A stretch of 15,309 nt of DNA from an uncultured Lachnospiraceae bacterium (GCA_910586315.1 CAJUIP010000056.1:1-15309); one strand, 5' to 3'. Positions 1 to 6,146 are shown, counted from the stretch's first letter. A program made the numbers and translations. The notes: generated from the letters alone by a model not told the origin.

Positions 1-202
1 CGGTTGGGCCTGTTTTTTGGACCCAAGTTTTTCATAGATTACTTGACACTACCTTGATTTTATGCATTCACGTAATATGGCCTTTCCTATGAATAAGGCC
101 TCTTCTATGAAACTATGAGAAACACGCTTTGCGAGTTTCTCAAGTTATCACGGCAGTCGCCAAGGTCTCGTGCAGGCACGGACTTTGGCTCGTTGCCCGC
201 GT
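1..202. other. Non-coding left edge with several hairpins
   Basis: I see no credible gene here. Three imperfect stem-loops are visible: 4-27 (TTGGG against CCCAA), 79-100 (GGCCTT against AAGGCC), and 117-141, where GAGAAAC pairs with GTTTCTC and CGC pairs with GCG around a TTT loop. The last one abuts the 76-nt dispersed repeat starting at 136. The first 50 bases could be the tail of an insertion sequence or of a gene outside the window, but nothing proves this. Confidence 0.4.
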
Positions 203-211
203 AAATAAAAA
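136..211. repeat. 76-nt dispersed intergenic repeat, copy A
   Basis: This stretch matches 5081-5156 in the same orientation with 6 differences over 76 positions, all transitions. Both copies run from TTTCTCAAG to a GCGTAAATAAAAA end and are intergenic. Inside lies a CGTGC/GCACG hairpin enclosed by CCAA/TTGG. The A-rich end doubles as the T-tract (minus strand) of the terminator of the small gene at 277-384. It resembles structured REP-like elements; no protein is encoded. Confidence 0.85.
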
Positions 212-235
212 ACCTCACAGCGTTTTGCTGCAAGG
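203..235 (-). terminator. Rho-independent terminator of the 35-codon gene
   Basis: On the minus strand CCTTGCAGC pairs with GCTGTGAGG across a five-base loop. All nine positions pair, two as G-T wobbles, and TTTTTT then ATTT follow. It starts 42 bases after the stop codon at 277-279, so it closes the small transcription unit neatly. Confidence 0.85.
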
Positions 236-276
236 CTTCTATTTCATTCCTCAAACGTTTTTGAGATATGTCACAG

Positions 277-384
277 TTAAATAACCTCAGGTTCAGCATA
301 ACGCAAATAAGCATTCCCGCACACGACGATAATGCTGACGATAATTCGGATAACAACTGCTGATAGTACCAAACCTGTCATCAT
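277..384 (-). CDS. Small hydrophobic membrane peptide, 35 aa
   Basis: An unrecognised 35-residue peptide starting MMTGLVLSAVVIRIIV and ending RYAEPEVI. Residues 5-27 form one continuous hydrophobic segment, interrupted only by Arg13, so it should be a single-pass membrane peptide. The gene signals are unusually complete: a sigma-A promoter at 417-444, an AAGGAG Shine-Dalgarno (393-398) eight bases before ATG at 384, and a strong terminator at 213-235. A second ATG follows directly at 379-381. The predicted leader is only about 26 bases. Size and topology recall type I toxins, phage-like holin toxins or small membrane regulators, but I see no similarity to Fst, TxpA/BsrG or Ldr and no clear antisense RNA promoter. 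That the gene is real is well supported; its function is unknown. Confidence 0.72.
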   Translation of the reverse strand: MMTGLVLSAVVIRIIVSIIVVCGNAYLRYAEPEVI

Positions 385-416
385 ATTTGCGTCTCCTTCC
401 CCCAATGTTATATATT

Positions 417-444
417 ATTATACAAACTTCTTTCAAAAATGCAA
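417..444 (-). promoter_or_regulatory. Sigma-A promoter of the 35-codon gene
   Basis: On the minus strand TTGCAT (439-444) and a perfect TATAAT (417-422) are separated by 16 bases. Transcription should start near 410, leaving about 26 bases to the ATG with the Shine-Dalgarno in between. Confidence 0.75.
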
Positions 445-483
445 GTATTTTATTTTCATATCTTCTATAATCATAAGTTATAT

Positions 484-572
484 GTTACCGTTCGCAGGGC
501 ATGGAAAACGGATAGAAGCAGGCGTAAAGCTTGCTTGGGGGCAGGAAGATGCCCCCTCCTAGGAACAGTAAC
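484..572. repeat. Structured GTWACYGYTC-bounded repeat, copy 1
   Basis: The ends GTTACCGTTC (484-493) and GAACAGTAAC (563-572) pair as a ten-base stem. Two directly abutting hairpins lie inside: 516-536 (AAGCAGGC with GCTTGCTT) and 537-556 (GGGGGCA with TGCCCCC). The segment 541-573 aligns with 6046-6079 of the 6 kb copy (both hold AAGATGCCCCCTCC and CAGTAACG). It sits between the end of map and the promoter of the small gene and has no T-tract, so it is not an ordinary terminator. Confidence 0.75.
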
Positions 573-580
573 GTTATACA

Positions 581-1456
581 TTACCAGGCTAAGACCTCAT
601 GGCCGTTCTCTGTCACCAAAACCATGATTTCCCACTGGGCCGAAGGTTTCCCGTCTTCCGTGTAGATGGTCCAGCCATTGCTGTCGTCCACATAAATCTC
701 CTCACTTCCCATGTTAACCATGGGCTCGATGGTAAAGATCATGCCCGGAACCATTAACATCTCTGTTCCGCGCCTGGTCACATAGCTGACAAAGGGGTCC
801 TCATGAAATTCCAGGCCCACACCATGGCCCCCTACATCTTCCACAACTGAATATCCATATTTTTTTGCATGGTCATGGACTGCCTGCCCCATATCGCCTA
901 AAAATCCCCAGGGCTTCACCTCGTTCAATCCCATCTCCACCGCCTCCCTGGTGACACGAACCAATTGCTCTTTTTCCGGGCTTACCTTCCCAATCATGAA
1001 CATGCGGGAGGAATCAGAGAAATAATTATCCAGAATTGTGGAAACATCCACATTGATAATGTCGCCGTCCTTCAATATCACGTCCTCCGAGGGGATTCCA
1101 TGGCACACCTGAGAGTCAATGGAGGTGCAGACACTTTTAGGAAAACCTTCATAATTTAAAGGAGCCGGGATTCCTCCATGCTTTGTTGTATATTCATACA
1201 CCATGCGGTCAATTTCCTGGGTGGTAATTCCTGCTTTGATATGCTCCGCCACATAGTCCAGAACCGCAATGTTCAGTTTTCCGCTTTCCCGGATTTTTTC
1301 GATCTGGGCCGGAGTTTTTATGATTTTGTGGGACGGAACCTGGCAGCCCCTAAATCTTGCACGGCTTATTTTTCTGTCAAATTCCATATGACATCTGCCA
1401 TAGGGCTTCCCACTGCCGCACCAGCAGGAGTCCCTCTCTCCGATTCTTCGCAACAT
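581..1456 (-). CDS. map: Methionine aminopeptidase, type I, with N-terminal SEC-C zinc motif
   Basis: Cytosolic metallopeptidase that removes the initiator methionine from nascent proteins. The 291-residue product opens with a SEC-C zinc motif (C11-W-C13 ... C22-H23), followed by the M24 pita-bread fold. The metal ligands of the family are all visible: D137 and D148, H211 in GGHGVGLEFHEDP, E244 in FTIEPMV and E276 in QWEIMV; H119 in VCHGIPS matches the conserved active-site His. I chose the ATG at 1454-1456, which has AAAGGGG about eight bases upstream. An upstream ATG at 1525 would add 23 residues, but that extension is encoded by a dispersed intergenic repeat (1500-1522), so it is unlikely to be coding. 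It lies 84 bases downstream of yaaA and may be co-transcribed with it. No clear terminator follows; a structured repeat does. Confidence 0.95.
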   Translation of the reverse strand: MLRRIGERDSCWCGSGKPYGRCHMEFDRKISRARFRGCQVPSHKIIKTPAQIEKIRESGKLNIAVLDYVAEHIKAGITTQEIDRMVYEYTTKHGGIPAPLNYEGFPKSVCTSIDSQVCHGIPSEDVILKDGDIINVDVSTILDNYFSDSSRMFMIGKVSPEKEQLVRVTREAVEMGLNEVKPWGFLGDMGQAVHDHAKKYGYSVVEDVGGHGVGLEFHEDPFVSYVTRRGTEMLMVPGMIFTIEPMVNMGSEEIYVDDSNGWTIYTEDGKPSAQWEIMVLVTENGHEVLAW

Positions 1457-1499
1457 TTTCTTTTCCCCTTTATTGTTTTCTTTGTAACTCCTTTGCAGG

Positions 1500-1522
1500 T
1501 CCAATGGGTTTTTGCCCGTAAC
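1500..1522 (-). repeat. 23-nt repeat block between yaaA and map
   Basis: On the minus strand this reads GTTACGGGCAAAAA then CCCATTGGA. It matches 5758-5780 on the plus strand at 22 of 23 positions. Both copies are intergenic. The match explains why the open frame of map extends upstream without being part of the protein. Confidence 0.75.
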
Positions 1523-1540
1523 CATGAAGGTATGGAGCCA

Positions 1541-2284
1541 TTACTTTTCTTCTTTTATAAATATAAAAGTATCTTCGGCAGACAACGCTTCCGAATACTG
1601 ATAGCCCAGCCGATCAAATTTTTTTATGTTCTCTGGCTGCTTAATCCTGTTTTGGGCCATATAGCGAACCATCTCGCCTCTCGCCATTTTGGCTTCTGTG
1701 GCCTTCACCTTTACCTTGTCTTCTTTATACTCTCCAAAAATGCAGGTCACAAAGCGGTCGGCGCACGTCAGATACGGTTCAATGGCTCTGCTGTATTCCC
1801 TGGATGCCAGATTGATAATGACAGAATCCCCGATAGCATCGTAAAGCTTTCTTCCCCAGAACTCATACAAATCTTTTTTTCCGCCTGCGGAAAGCTTTGT
1901 CTGCATTTCCAGACGGTAGGGCGTCACCCGGTCGCTGGGCTTTAAAATCCCATAAAATCCGCTCAGAATCCGAAGACAGCCGTTTACGTACTCCCACTCC
2001 TCATTGGAAAACAGCTTAGGCGCCATGTACTGATACTGGATTCCCACATAGGACAAAAGCGCCGGCGTCAGCGCCCGCATCAAATCCATGGTCTGGTAAC
2101 GTTCAAAATTCTGTCTGGTAATTTGGGCATTGGCCTTAAAAAGCGGCTTCAATTCCTCCTCCGTCATGGATTTCAAAAGCTCATAAAGCTGTTTTGTCCA
2201 TGACAGATACATGGGAAAATCGCCGGGAACAAAAATATCCTGGCATTCTTCCATCTTCTTGGCAGGCGAAATAATTATTTTCAT
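1541..2284 (-). CDS. yaaA: YaaA family protein (DUF328, peroxide stress response)
   Basis: A 247-residue protein of the YaaA/DUF328 family. E. coli YaaA is a DNA-binding protein that limits oxidative DNA damage by keeping unincorporated iron low during peroxide stress. The family signature is clear: the N-terminus MKIIISPAKKM, the central segment AITRQNFERYQTMDLMRALTP region, ILSGFYGILKPSDRVTPYRLEM, and INLASREYSRAI. I start at the ATG at 2282-2284, preceded by GGAGAGGG; the longer frame to 2389 would cross the yaaA promoter and lacks family similarity. It is transcribed from the promoter at 2371-2399, divergently from pcp, with map downstream. Role in this organism is inferred from family membership. 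Confidence 0.92.
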   Translation of the reverse strand: MKIIISPAKKMEECQDIFVPGDFPMYLSWTKQLYELLKSMTEEELKPLFKANAQITRQNFERYQTMDLMRALTPALLSYVGIQYQYMAPKLFSNEEWEYVNGCLRILSGFYGILKPSDRVTPYRLEMQTKLSAGGKKDLYEFWGRKLYDAIGDSVIINLASREYSRAIEPYLTCADRFVTCIFGEYKEDKVKVKATEAKMARGEMVRYMAQNRIKQPENIKKFDRLGYQYSEALSAEDTFIFIKEEK

Positions 2285-2301
2285 CGGTCCCTCTCCGCTT
2301 C

Positions 2302-2330
2302 TTGCGTATTCTTCCAATCTTCTATATAAT
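2302..2330 (+). promoter_or_regulatory. Sigma-A promoter of pcp
   Basis: TTGCGT (2302-2307), 17 bases, then a perfect TATAAT (2325-2330). The start would be near 2337, giving an 86-base leader that runs through the yaaA promoter. A weaker alternative nearer the gene exists around TAAAAT at 2382. Confidence 0.6.
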
Positions 2331-2370
2331 AATGATACTAGGGGTAAAATACCTTTTGGCCCCAACGTTA

Positions 2371-2399
2371 ATAATACAGTTAAAATCAAGGATTGTCAA
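2371..2399 (-). promoter_or_regulatory. Sigma-A promoter of yaaA
   Basis: On the minus strand a perfect TTGACA (2394-2399), 17 bases, then TATTAT (2371-2376). The start is expected near 2364, about 80 bases before the yaaA ATG. The transcript would run across the opposite-facing pcp promoter. Confidence 0.75.
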
Positions 2400-2422
2400 A
2401 TCGTGGAAAGGGGTAGTTACAT

Positions 2423-3064
2423 ATGAAAGTTTTAATCACAGGATTCGATCCGTTTGGGGGAGAAACTATTAACCCGGCCTGGGAAGCCGTGAAAGCCATC
2501 AAGAACGAAATCGCCGGGGCGCAAATTTTTAAAATGCAGATTCCCACCGTTGTGAACAAATCCATAGAGAAAATTCACGAAAAAATGGCTGAGATCCATC
2601 CGGACATTGTAATCAGCGTTGGGCAGGCCGGCGGCCGTTTCGGCGTCACTCCGGAACGGGTGGCCATCAACATTACTGATGCGAGAATTCCTGACAACGA
2701 GGGAAATCAGCCCATCGACATCCCGATTTTTGAGGACGGCGACGCCGCCTACTTCAGCAATCTTCCCGTGAAAGCCATGGTGCAGGCCATTAAGGATGCC
2801 GGCTATCCGTCCGTGCTGTCCAACACTGCCGGAACCTATATCTGTAATCATGTGATGTATGGAATCCTCTATTATATTAAGAAAGAATTTCCGGGCGCCC
2901 GGGGCGGATTCATTCACGTTCCCTATGCTGCCTCCCAGGTTGTCGACAAGCCTGGTACTCCTTCCATGTCCATCACTGATATTGCCGCCTCTCTGGAGGC
3001 CGCTGTCCAGGCTGCTGTCATGACCTGGACAGATATCAAGGCTGTCGGCGGAGAAATCCACTAA
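2423..3064 (+). CDS. pcp: Pyrrolidone-carboxylate peptidase (pyroglutamyl peptidase I)
   Basis: Cytosolic cysteine peptidase (family C15) that removes N-terminal pyroglutamate from peptides. The product has 213 residues, the normal length. The opening MKVLITGFDPFGGETINPAW is the family hallmark. The catalytic triad is visible as E78 in GVTPERVAINI, C141 in GTYICNHVMY and H165 in GGFIHVPY. ATG at 2423 has GGAAAGGGG ten bases upstream. The gene is monocistronic: its own promoter faces that of yaaA, and a bidirectional terminator follows at 3133-3182. Its role in peptide salvage fits with the peptide- and amide-cleaving functions elsewhere in the window, but there is no operon link. Confidence 0.97.
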   Translation: MKVLITGFDPFGGETINPAWEAVKAIKNEIAGAQIFKMQIPTVVNKSIEKIHEKMAEIHPDIVISVGQAGGRFGVTPERVAINITDARIPDNEGNQPIDIPIFEDGDAAYFSNLPVKAMVQAIKDAGYPSVLSNTAGTYICNHVMYGILYYIKKEFPGARGGFIHVPYAASQVVDKPGTPSMSITDIAASLEAAVQAAVMTWTDIKAVGGEIH

Positions 3065-3132
3065 TTTCTTTCTGTCAGATGTGCGTCATAGTTTGTGGGA
3101 AACTGGGTCTGAATGAGGGAAGCGTAAACAAA

Positions 3133-3182
3133 AGAGGAACTGCCGTCCGGCTCCCGGCTGGAGGCAATTCCTCTTACTTTTT
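3133..3182. terminator. Bidirectional terminator between pcp and the VOC gene
   Basis: AGAGGAACTGCC (3133-3144) pairs with GGCAATTCCTCT (3163-3174) with one mismatch, and an inner CCGG/CCGG stem closes the loop. On the plus strand TACTTTTT follows; on the minus strand TTTTGTTT follows. It therefore serves both convergent genes. Confidence 0.85.
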
Positions 3183-3211
3183 GCAGGATTATTTTTTGTG
3201 GATTTCCTTTC

Positions 3212-3577
3212 TTAGTCCGTTGTTTTCTGATATTCCAGAGTATATCCATTGGGATCAGAAAAGAAAAAGGAATACACCGGGAATTTGGGATGATGGGCAG
3301 GCGGGGCCAAAAGGCCGATGACCGGGCGGGTTTTTAAAATTTCATACATGGCATCCACATCCTCCACAGACGGAAGATTGAAAGAAATACACTGGCCGGA
3401 TGCCATGGGGCGTCCAGGCCCGTAATCGCAGAAAGCCAGGTATCCATACCCACAGTCGAACCAGACACTGGTCCCCAGGTCCTTATAGACCAGGAGTCCC
3501 AGGACCTTCGTATAATATTCTACCGTCTCCGGAATACTCCTGCAGGGGAAAAAAATAACACTTGATTCAGGTATCAT
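3212..3577 (-). CDS. VOC-family (glyoxalase/bleomycin-resistance fold) protein
   Basis: A 121-residue protein with one glyoxalase-like fold: an N-terminal beta strand (VIFFPC), a helix with ETVEYYTKVLGL, the central strands VWFDCGYGYLAFCDYG, and the C-terminal FFFSDPNGYTLEYQ. The SDPNG(Y/N)xxE ending is the VOC signature and supplies the glutamate ligand. The usual first metal ligand (His in the first strand) is absent, replaced by Phe-Phe-Pro, so the metal site is probably incomplete and the protein may act as a binding or resistance protein rather than an enzyme. I chose ATG at 3575-3577, which has AAAGGAG seven bases upstream; a TTG at 3595 would put the Shine-Dalgarno inside the frame. 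Substrate unknown. Confidence 0.85.
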   Translation of the reverse strand: MIPESSVIFFPCRSIPETVEYYTKVLGLLVYKDLGTSVWFDCGYGYLAFCDYGPGRPMASGQCISFNLPSVEDVDAMYEILKTRPVIGLLAPPAHHPKFPVYSFFFSDPNGYTLEYQKTTD

Positions 3578-3614
3578 AGGGAATCTCCTTTCCAAATATT
3601 AGTATTTTTTCTCC

Positions 3615-3646
3615 ATCATACCAGATTTTCTGATGAATCTCATCTG
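3615..3646 (-). promoter_or_regulatory. Extended -10 promoter and small palindrome upstream of the VOC gene
   Basis: On the minus strand TGG-TATGAT (3615-3623) is an extended -10 element; no good -35 box is present. Directly upstream, CTGATGA and TCATCTG (3630-3646) form a near-palindrome with a three-base centre where an activator or repressor could bind. Both calls are pattern-based only. Confidence 0.4.
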
Positions 3647-3671
3647 TAAATTTTCACTTTGATTCAAAACC

Positions 3672-3720
3672 GTAACCGTTCAGCCCTGCATCTTCTTGCC
3701 CGCGTACCGCGGCCAAGAAG
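3672..3720. repeat. GTWACYGYTC repeat with GC-rich hairpin, copy 2
   Basis: GTAACCGTTC (3672-3681) is followed by the hairpin 3692-3720, CTTCTTG...CAAGAAG with an inner CCGCG/CGCGG. The same hairpin appears in reverse orientation at 6026-6054, and the base opposite pair in the middle differs (C-C here, T-G there). It occupies the 252-base gap between the VOC gene and the GH18 gene, in which I see no coding region. Confidence 0.7.
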
Positions 3721-3829
3721 CACATGACGTCTGCCTTATGAAAATTTCGAGTAAAAAAGCATATGAAAACAAGCTTTCAGCGCATTTTTCACTCAGAATC
3801 TTCGCAGGGTCAAACTCTTACCCAAAATC

Positions 3830-4969
3830 TTATCTTTGGATTTGGAACATTTCTTCCATCAAAAGCCATGTCGGACGGTAAAAACTCATAAGCTGCCAAA
3901 ATCCGGCTCCTGTCAGTCCATACTCCTTAATCAAATCGTATTTTGCCTTGAGACTTCTTACATCCTCAAACCACACCTCATGCAAAACTCCATACTGCCA
4001 GTAACGGAAATAGGGAGATTTTGCCGTCTCATCAAACTGAATTTCCACTCCGAAATCAATGGCTCTCTGAACAGCCTCATGATTGCTTATAGATTCTGCC
4101 TTTGTGGTTCCCCGCACATAAGGAAGGGGCCAGTCATACCCATAATTGGGAATCCCAAGACTTATTTTCTCTCTGGGAATTGCAGATACGGCATAGTCCA
4201 CTACCCGGCGAACCATATGAATGGGGGCAACAGCCATGGGAGGGCCATATGTATACCCCCACTCATAAGTCATTAACATCACCCGGTCCGCCGCCTGCCC
4301 CAGAAGGCTGTAATCGATCCCTTCATAGAGAAGCCCCTGCTGGCCTGCAGAGGTTTTGGGGGCCAGAGCCACAGTAACCGGATAGCCGAACAGATTCATA
4401 ACTTGCCGCACATGTGCCACAAAGGCCGCATAGCCTTCCCGGTCCGCCGCCTCCACGTACTCAAAATCAATATCCAGCCCCTGAAACCCCTTTTCCTGCA
4501 TGGTCCGTCCAAGATTCCATATGAGCCGTTCCTGTACGTCCGGATTTTCCACCACGACTGTAACCAGGTTATTGTTGAATCTTCCATCTTCCCCCAACGG
4601 CGTCAATACCAAAACCGGACGCACGCCGCTCTGTTTCGCTTCCTGAATCATCCAGGTATCATCTGTCCCCGGAAAAACCAGCTCTCCCTCTTCTGTAAAG
4701 CCATAAGAAAATACATAAAGTGCAGTCAGATAAGGAAGCGTTTCCCGGAGTACTGCGTCATTGATAAAAGGATAGGCATATCCAAATGAGTACAGCGGCG
4801 GCCCCCCTTCCTCTTCTTTTACCGGACCCGGAAGATAAAGTGCCTGACCCACAGCCAGCCGGTATGGATATTCCAGTTGATTGGCCCAGATTAATTCTCC
4901 GACGGGAATACCGGAGTTTACGGAAATGGTATCAACGCTGTCTCCCGGCTTTACCACATAAATCGCCAC
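3830..4969 (-). CDS. LysM + glycoside hydrolase family 18 protein (spore-type, YaaH/SleL-like)
   Basis: A 379-residue two-domain protein. Residues 1-47 form one LysM peptidoglycan-binding module (YVVKPGDSVDTIS...LAVGQALYLP). Residues about 60-375 form a GH18 barrel whose catalytic motif is L165-D-I-D-F-E170, with E170 as the expected acid/base. There is no signal peptide. That matches the YaaH/SleL group, which is deposited on spores from the mother cell and cleaves cortex fragments at N-acetylglucosamine during germination; those proteins usually have two LysM modules, here there is one. The start is GTG at 4967-4969 with GGAAGGAG nine bases upstream. A TTGACA lies upstream (minus strand, around 5035-5040) but no convincing -10, so a sporulation sigma factor is possible. 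No strong terminator follows. Confidence 0.88.
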   Translation of the reverse strand: MAIYVVKPGDSVDTISVNSGIPVGELIWANQLEYPYRLAVGQALYLPGPVKEEEGGPPLYSFGYAYPFINDAVLRETLPYLTALYVFSYGFTEEGELVFPGTDDTWMIQEAKQSGVRPVLVLTPLGEDGRFNNNLVTVVVENPDVQERLIWNLGRTMQEKGFQGLDIDFEYVEAADREGYAAFVAHVRQVMNLFGYPVTVALAPKTSAGQQGLLYEGIDYSLLGQAADRVMLMTYEWGYTYGPPMAVAPIHMVRRVVDYAVSAIPREKISLGIPNYGYDWPLPYVRGTTKAESISNHEAVQRAIDFGVEIQFDETAKSPYFRYWQYGVLHEVWFEDVRSLKAKYDLIKEYGLTGAGFWQLMSFYRPTWLLMEEMFQIQR

Positions 4970-5080
4970 AGTATCTTTCTCCTTCCATGTTCCTTCTATA
5001 TAGATATATGTGGAAAAGAAATCATGGTCCCTGATATGTCAATTTTCCTCTCCGCCGCAGCGTAATCCTAATCGGAACAT

Positions 5081-5156
5081 TTTCTCAAGCTATCGCGGCA
5101 ATCGCCAAGGCCTCGTGCAAGCACGGACTTTGGCTCGTTGCTCGCGTAAATAAAAA
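5081..5156. repeat. 76-nt dispersed intergenic repeat, copy B
   Basis: This is the second copy of the repeat at 136-211 (70 of 76 identical). In this copy the fold is better preserved: CGCGGCAA near the left end can pair with TTGC-T-CGCG near the right, enclosing CCAA/TTGG and a CGTGC/GCACG tip. It lies between the GH18 and DUF3592-like genes. Confidence 0.85.
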
Positions 5157-5197
5157 CAGGTGCATCCGTCTCCCGTTCAGAAACAAACGCACCCATA

Positions 5198-5227
5198 CAA
5201 AAATTCATTGAAAACTCGCCTGCGGCG
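5198..5227. repeat. Short repeat ending in CGCCTGCGGCG, copy A
   Basis: CAAAAATTCATTGAAAA plus CTCGCCTGCGGCG aligns with 5766-5805 apart from an 11-base internal insertion there. The CGCC-TGC-GGCG end is a tiny hairpin. This copy lies immediately beyond the end of the DUF3592-like gene. Confidence 0.6.
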
Positions 5228-5235
5228 ATGGGATT

Positions 5236-5700
5236 TTATAAAAATAAGGTCACAATACTGGTCAGAATATTAACCAAAAAGAATACCAGAATTACCAGTC
5301 CAATCAGATTCCCTGTACGGCTCTTCTGCAGCTTGCTGCGGAACTCATCCACAATGCAGCACTCCGGCTCTCCCGGAACATAGCGTACCGTATACGCTCC
5401 GCCCAGCGAATATTTACCTTTTCTAGCCTCCGCAAAATTCAAATGCACAGTATAATTCTTCCCATCCACTTGGTATGCCAGAACCGGATACTCATTTTTC
5501 CAGCGGAAAGAGCGGTTTCTGCGGCGAACTTCCACAAGCTCACTGATTACTCCATTAGCTGTCCCTGTCATCTCATGAGCACGGTTTAAACGCTGACTCT
5601 GCTCTTTGTAATTACGGAATACCGACCACGCCCCCACGGCAATAAGCAAGCCGATTACAAGTATAAATCCTCCTGTCACTAAAAGCATCCCTGCATCCAT
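5236..5700 (-). CDS. Two-TM membrane protein, DUF3592-like
   Basis: A 154-residue protein with an N-terminal membrane segment (about 6-28), a soluble middle domain, and a C-terminal membrane segment (about 131-153). The middle reads TANGVISELVEVRRRNRSF, then YPVLAYQVDGKNYTV and YTVRYVPGEPECCIVD. This pattern (G-V followed by P-v-y-x-V-x-G-x-x-Y and v-x-Y-x-P-x-x-P) is what I recall for DUF3592. No enzymatic motif is visible, and function is unknown. ATG at 5698-5700 follows GGAGGAG by about eight bases; the second Met (residue 5) is a possible but less well placed start. It is flanked by repeat DNA on both sides and appears monocistronic. Confidence 0.8.
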   Translation of the reverse strand: MDAGMLLVTGGFILVIGLLIAVGAWSVFRNYKEQSQRLNRAHEMTGTANGVISELVEVRRRNRSFRWKNEYPVLAYQVDGKNYTVHLNFAEARKGKYSLGGAYTVRYVPGEPECCIVDEFRSKLQKSRTGNLIGLVILVFFLVNILTSIVTLFL

Positions 5701-5736
5701 TTGTACTACTCCTCCTATTTGTTTTTTGATTCTTTT

Positions 5737-6078
5737 GTAACTGCTCAGTACCCCACAGTTACGGGCAAAAATCCATTGGAAATCAATTGAAAATCGCCTG
5801 CGGCGGTCCGAAACGCCAGTGACACTCGTTTGGGATAGGCCGGAACGGAACGCAGAGAAAGTTTCTGCCCTATGGCCAGTTTCTCCTGCGCTCAGCGCAA
5901 TGCATGTGCGGATCTGCGGAACAGCTACGTTGTTTCTGTAACAAGGTTACTATAAAACACAAAATGATTTCTGTCAATAAATAGCAGATTTTTTGTTACA
6001 ATTCACATCGGGTGAACGCCCGATGCTTCTTGTCCGCGGTACGCGGGCAAGAAGATGCCCCCTCCCAAGAGCAGTAAC
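5737..6078. repeat. Cluster of GTTAC/GTAAC-bounded palindromic repeats
   Basis: The 506-base gap 5701-6206 holds no gene but is dense in repeats. GTAACTG...CAGTTAC forms a hairpin at 5737-5762. The 23-nt block at 5758-5780 recurs at 1500-1522. GTAAC-AAG-GTTAC lies at 5938-5950. At 5995-6078 GTTAC and GTAAC enclose two abutting hairpins, 6006-6025 (CATCGGG/CCCGATG) and 6026-6054 (the CTTCTTG hairpin also at 3692-3720), followed by TTTTTTT on the plus strand. The architecture equals that of 484-572. Confidence 0.75.
5766..5805. repeat. Short repeat ending in CGCCTGCGGCG, copy B
   Basis: Aligns with 5198-5227 but carries an extra 11 bases (GGAAATCAATT region). It continues directly from the 23-nt block at 5758-5780, suggesting these are parts of one longer degenerating element. 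Confidence 0.6.
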
Positions 6079-6116
6079 GATTTTTTTAAGTTCCTCCCGG
6101 CAGGCATTGTTCTCTC

Positions 6117-6146
6117 TTGCATTGTACACTGCGGATATATTATACT
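6117..6146 (+). promoter_or_regulatory. Sigma-A promoter of the transposase-derived gene
   Basis: TTGCAT (6117-6122), 18 bases, TATACT (6141-6146). Transcription should begin near 6153, giving a 54-base leader that contains AAAGGAAG ten bases before the ATG at 6207. Confidence 0.6.

Noticed and set aside
1..52. Possible insertion-sequence end
   Set aside because: The hairpin and the following TTGACACTACC recall ends of some IS elements, but no transposase or partner inverted repeat is in view.
105..356. 83-codon minus-strand frame
   Set aside because: It overlaps the better-supported 35-codon gene in another frame and its C-terminal part is the 76-nt dispersed repeat; it also crosses the terminator. 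No ribosome site.
2371..2399. Riboswitch in the yaaA or pcp leaders
   Set aside because: The leaders are only about 80-86 bases and show no recognisable aptamer core; two promoters explain the sequence.
3696..3881. 61-codon plus-strand frame
   Set aside because: It begins inside the CTTCTTG hairpin repeat (the same translated PAYRGQEA string appears in reverse near 6003-6302) and runs into the antisense of the GH18 gene.
136..6078. CRISPR array or tRNA/rRNA genes among the repeats
   Set aside because: The repeats are few, irregularly spaced, structured and separated by genes; no regular spacers, no cloverleaf and no rRNA-like sequence were found.
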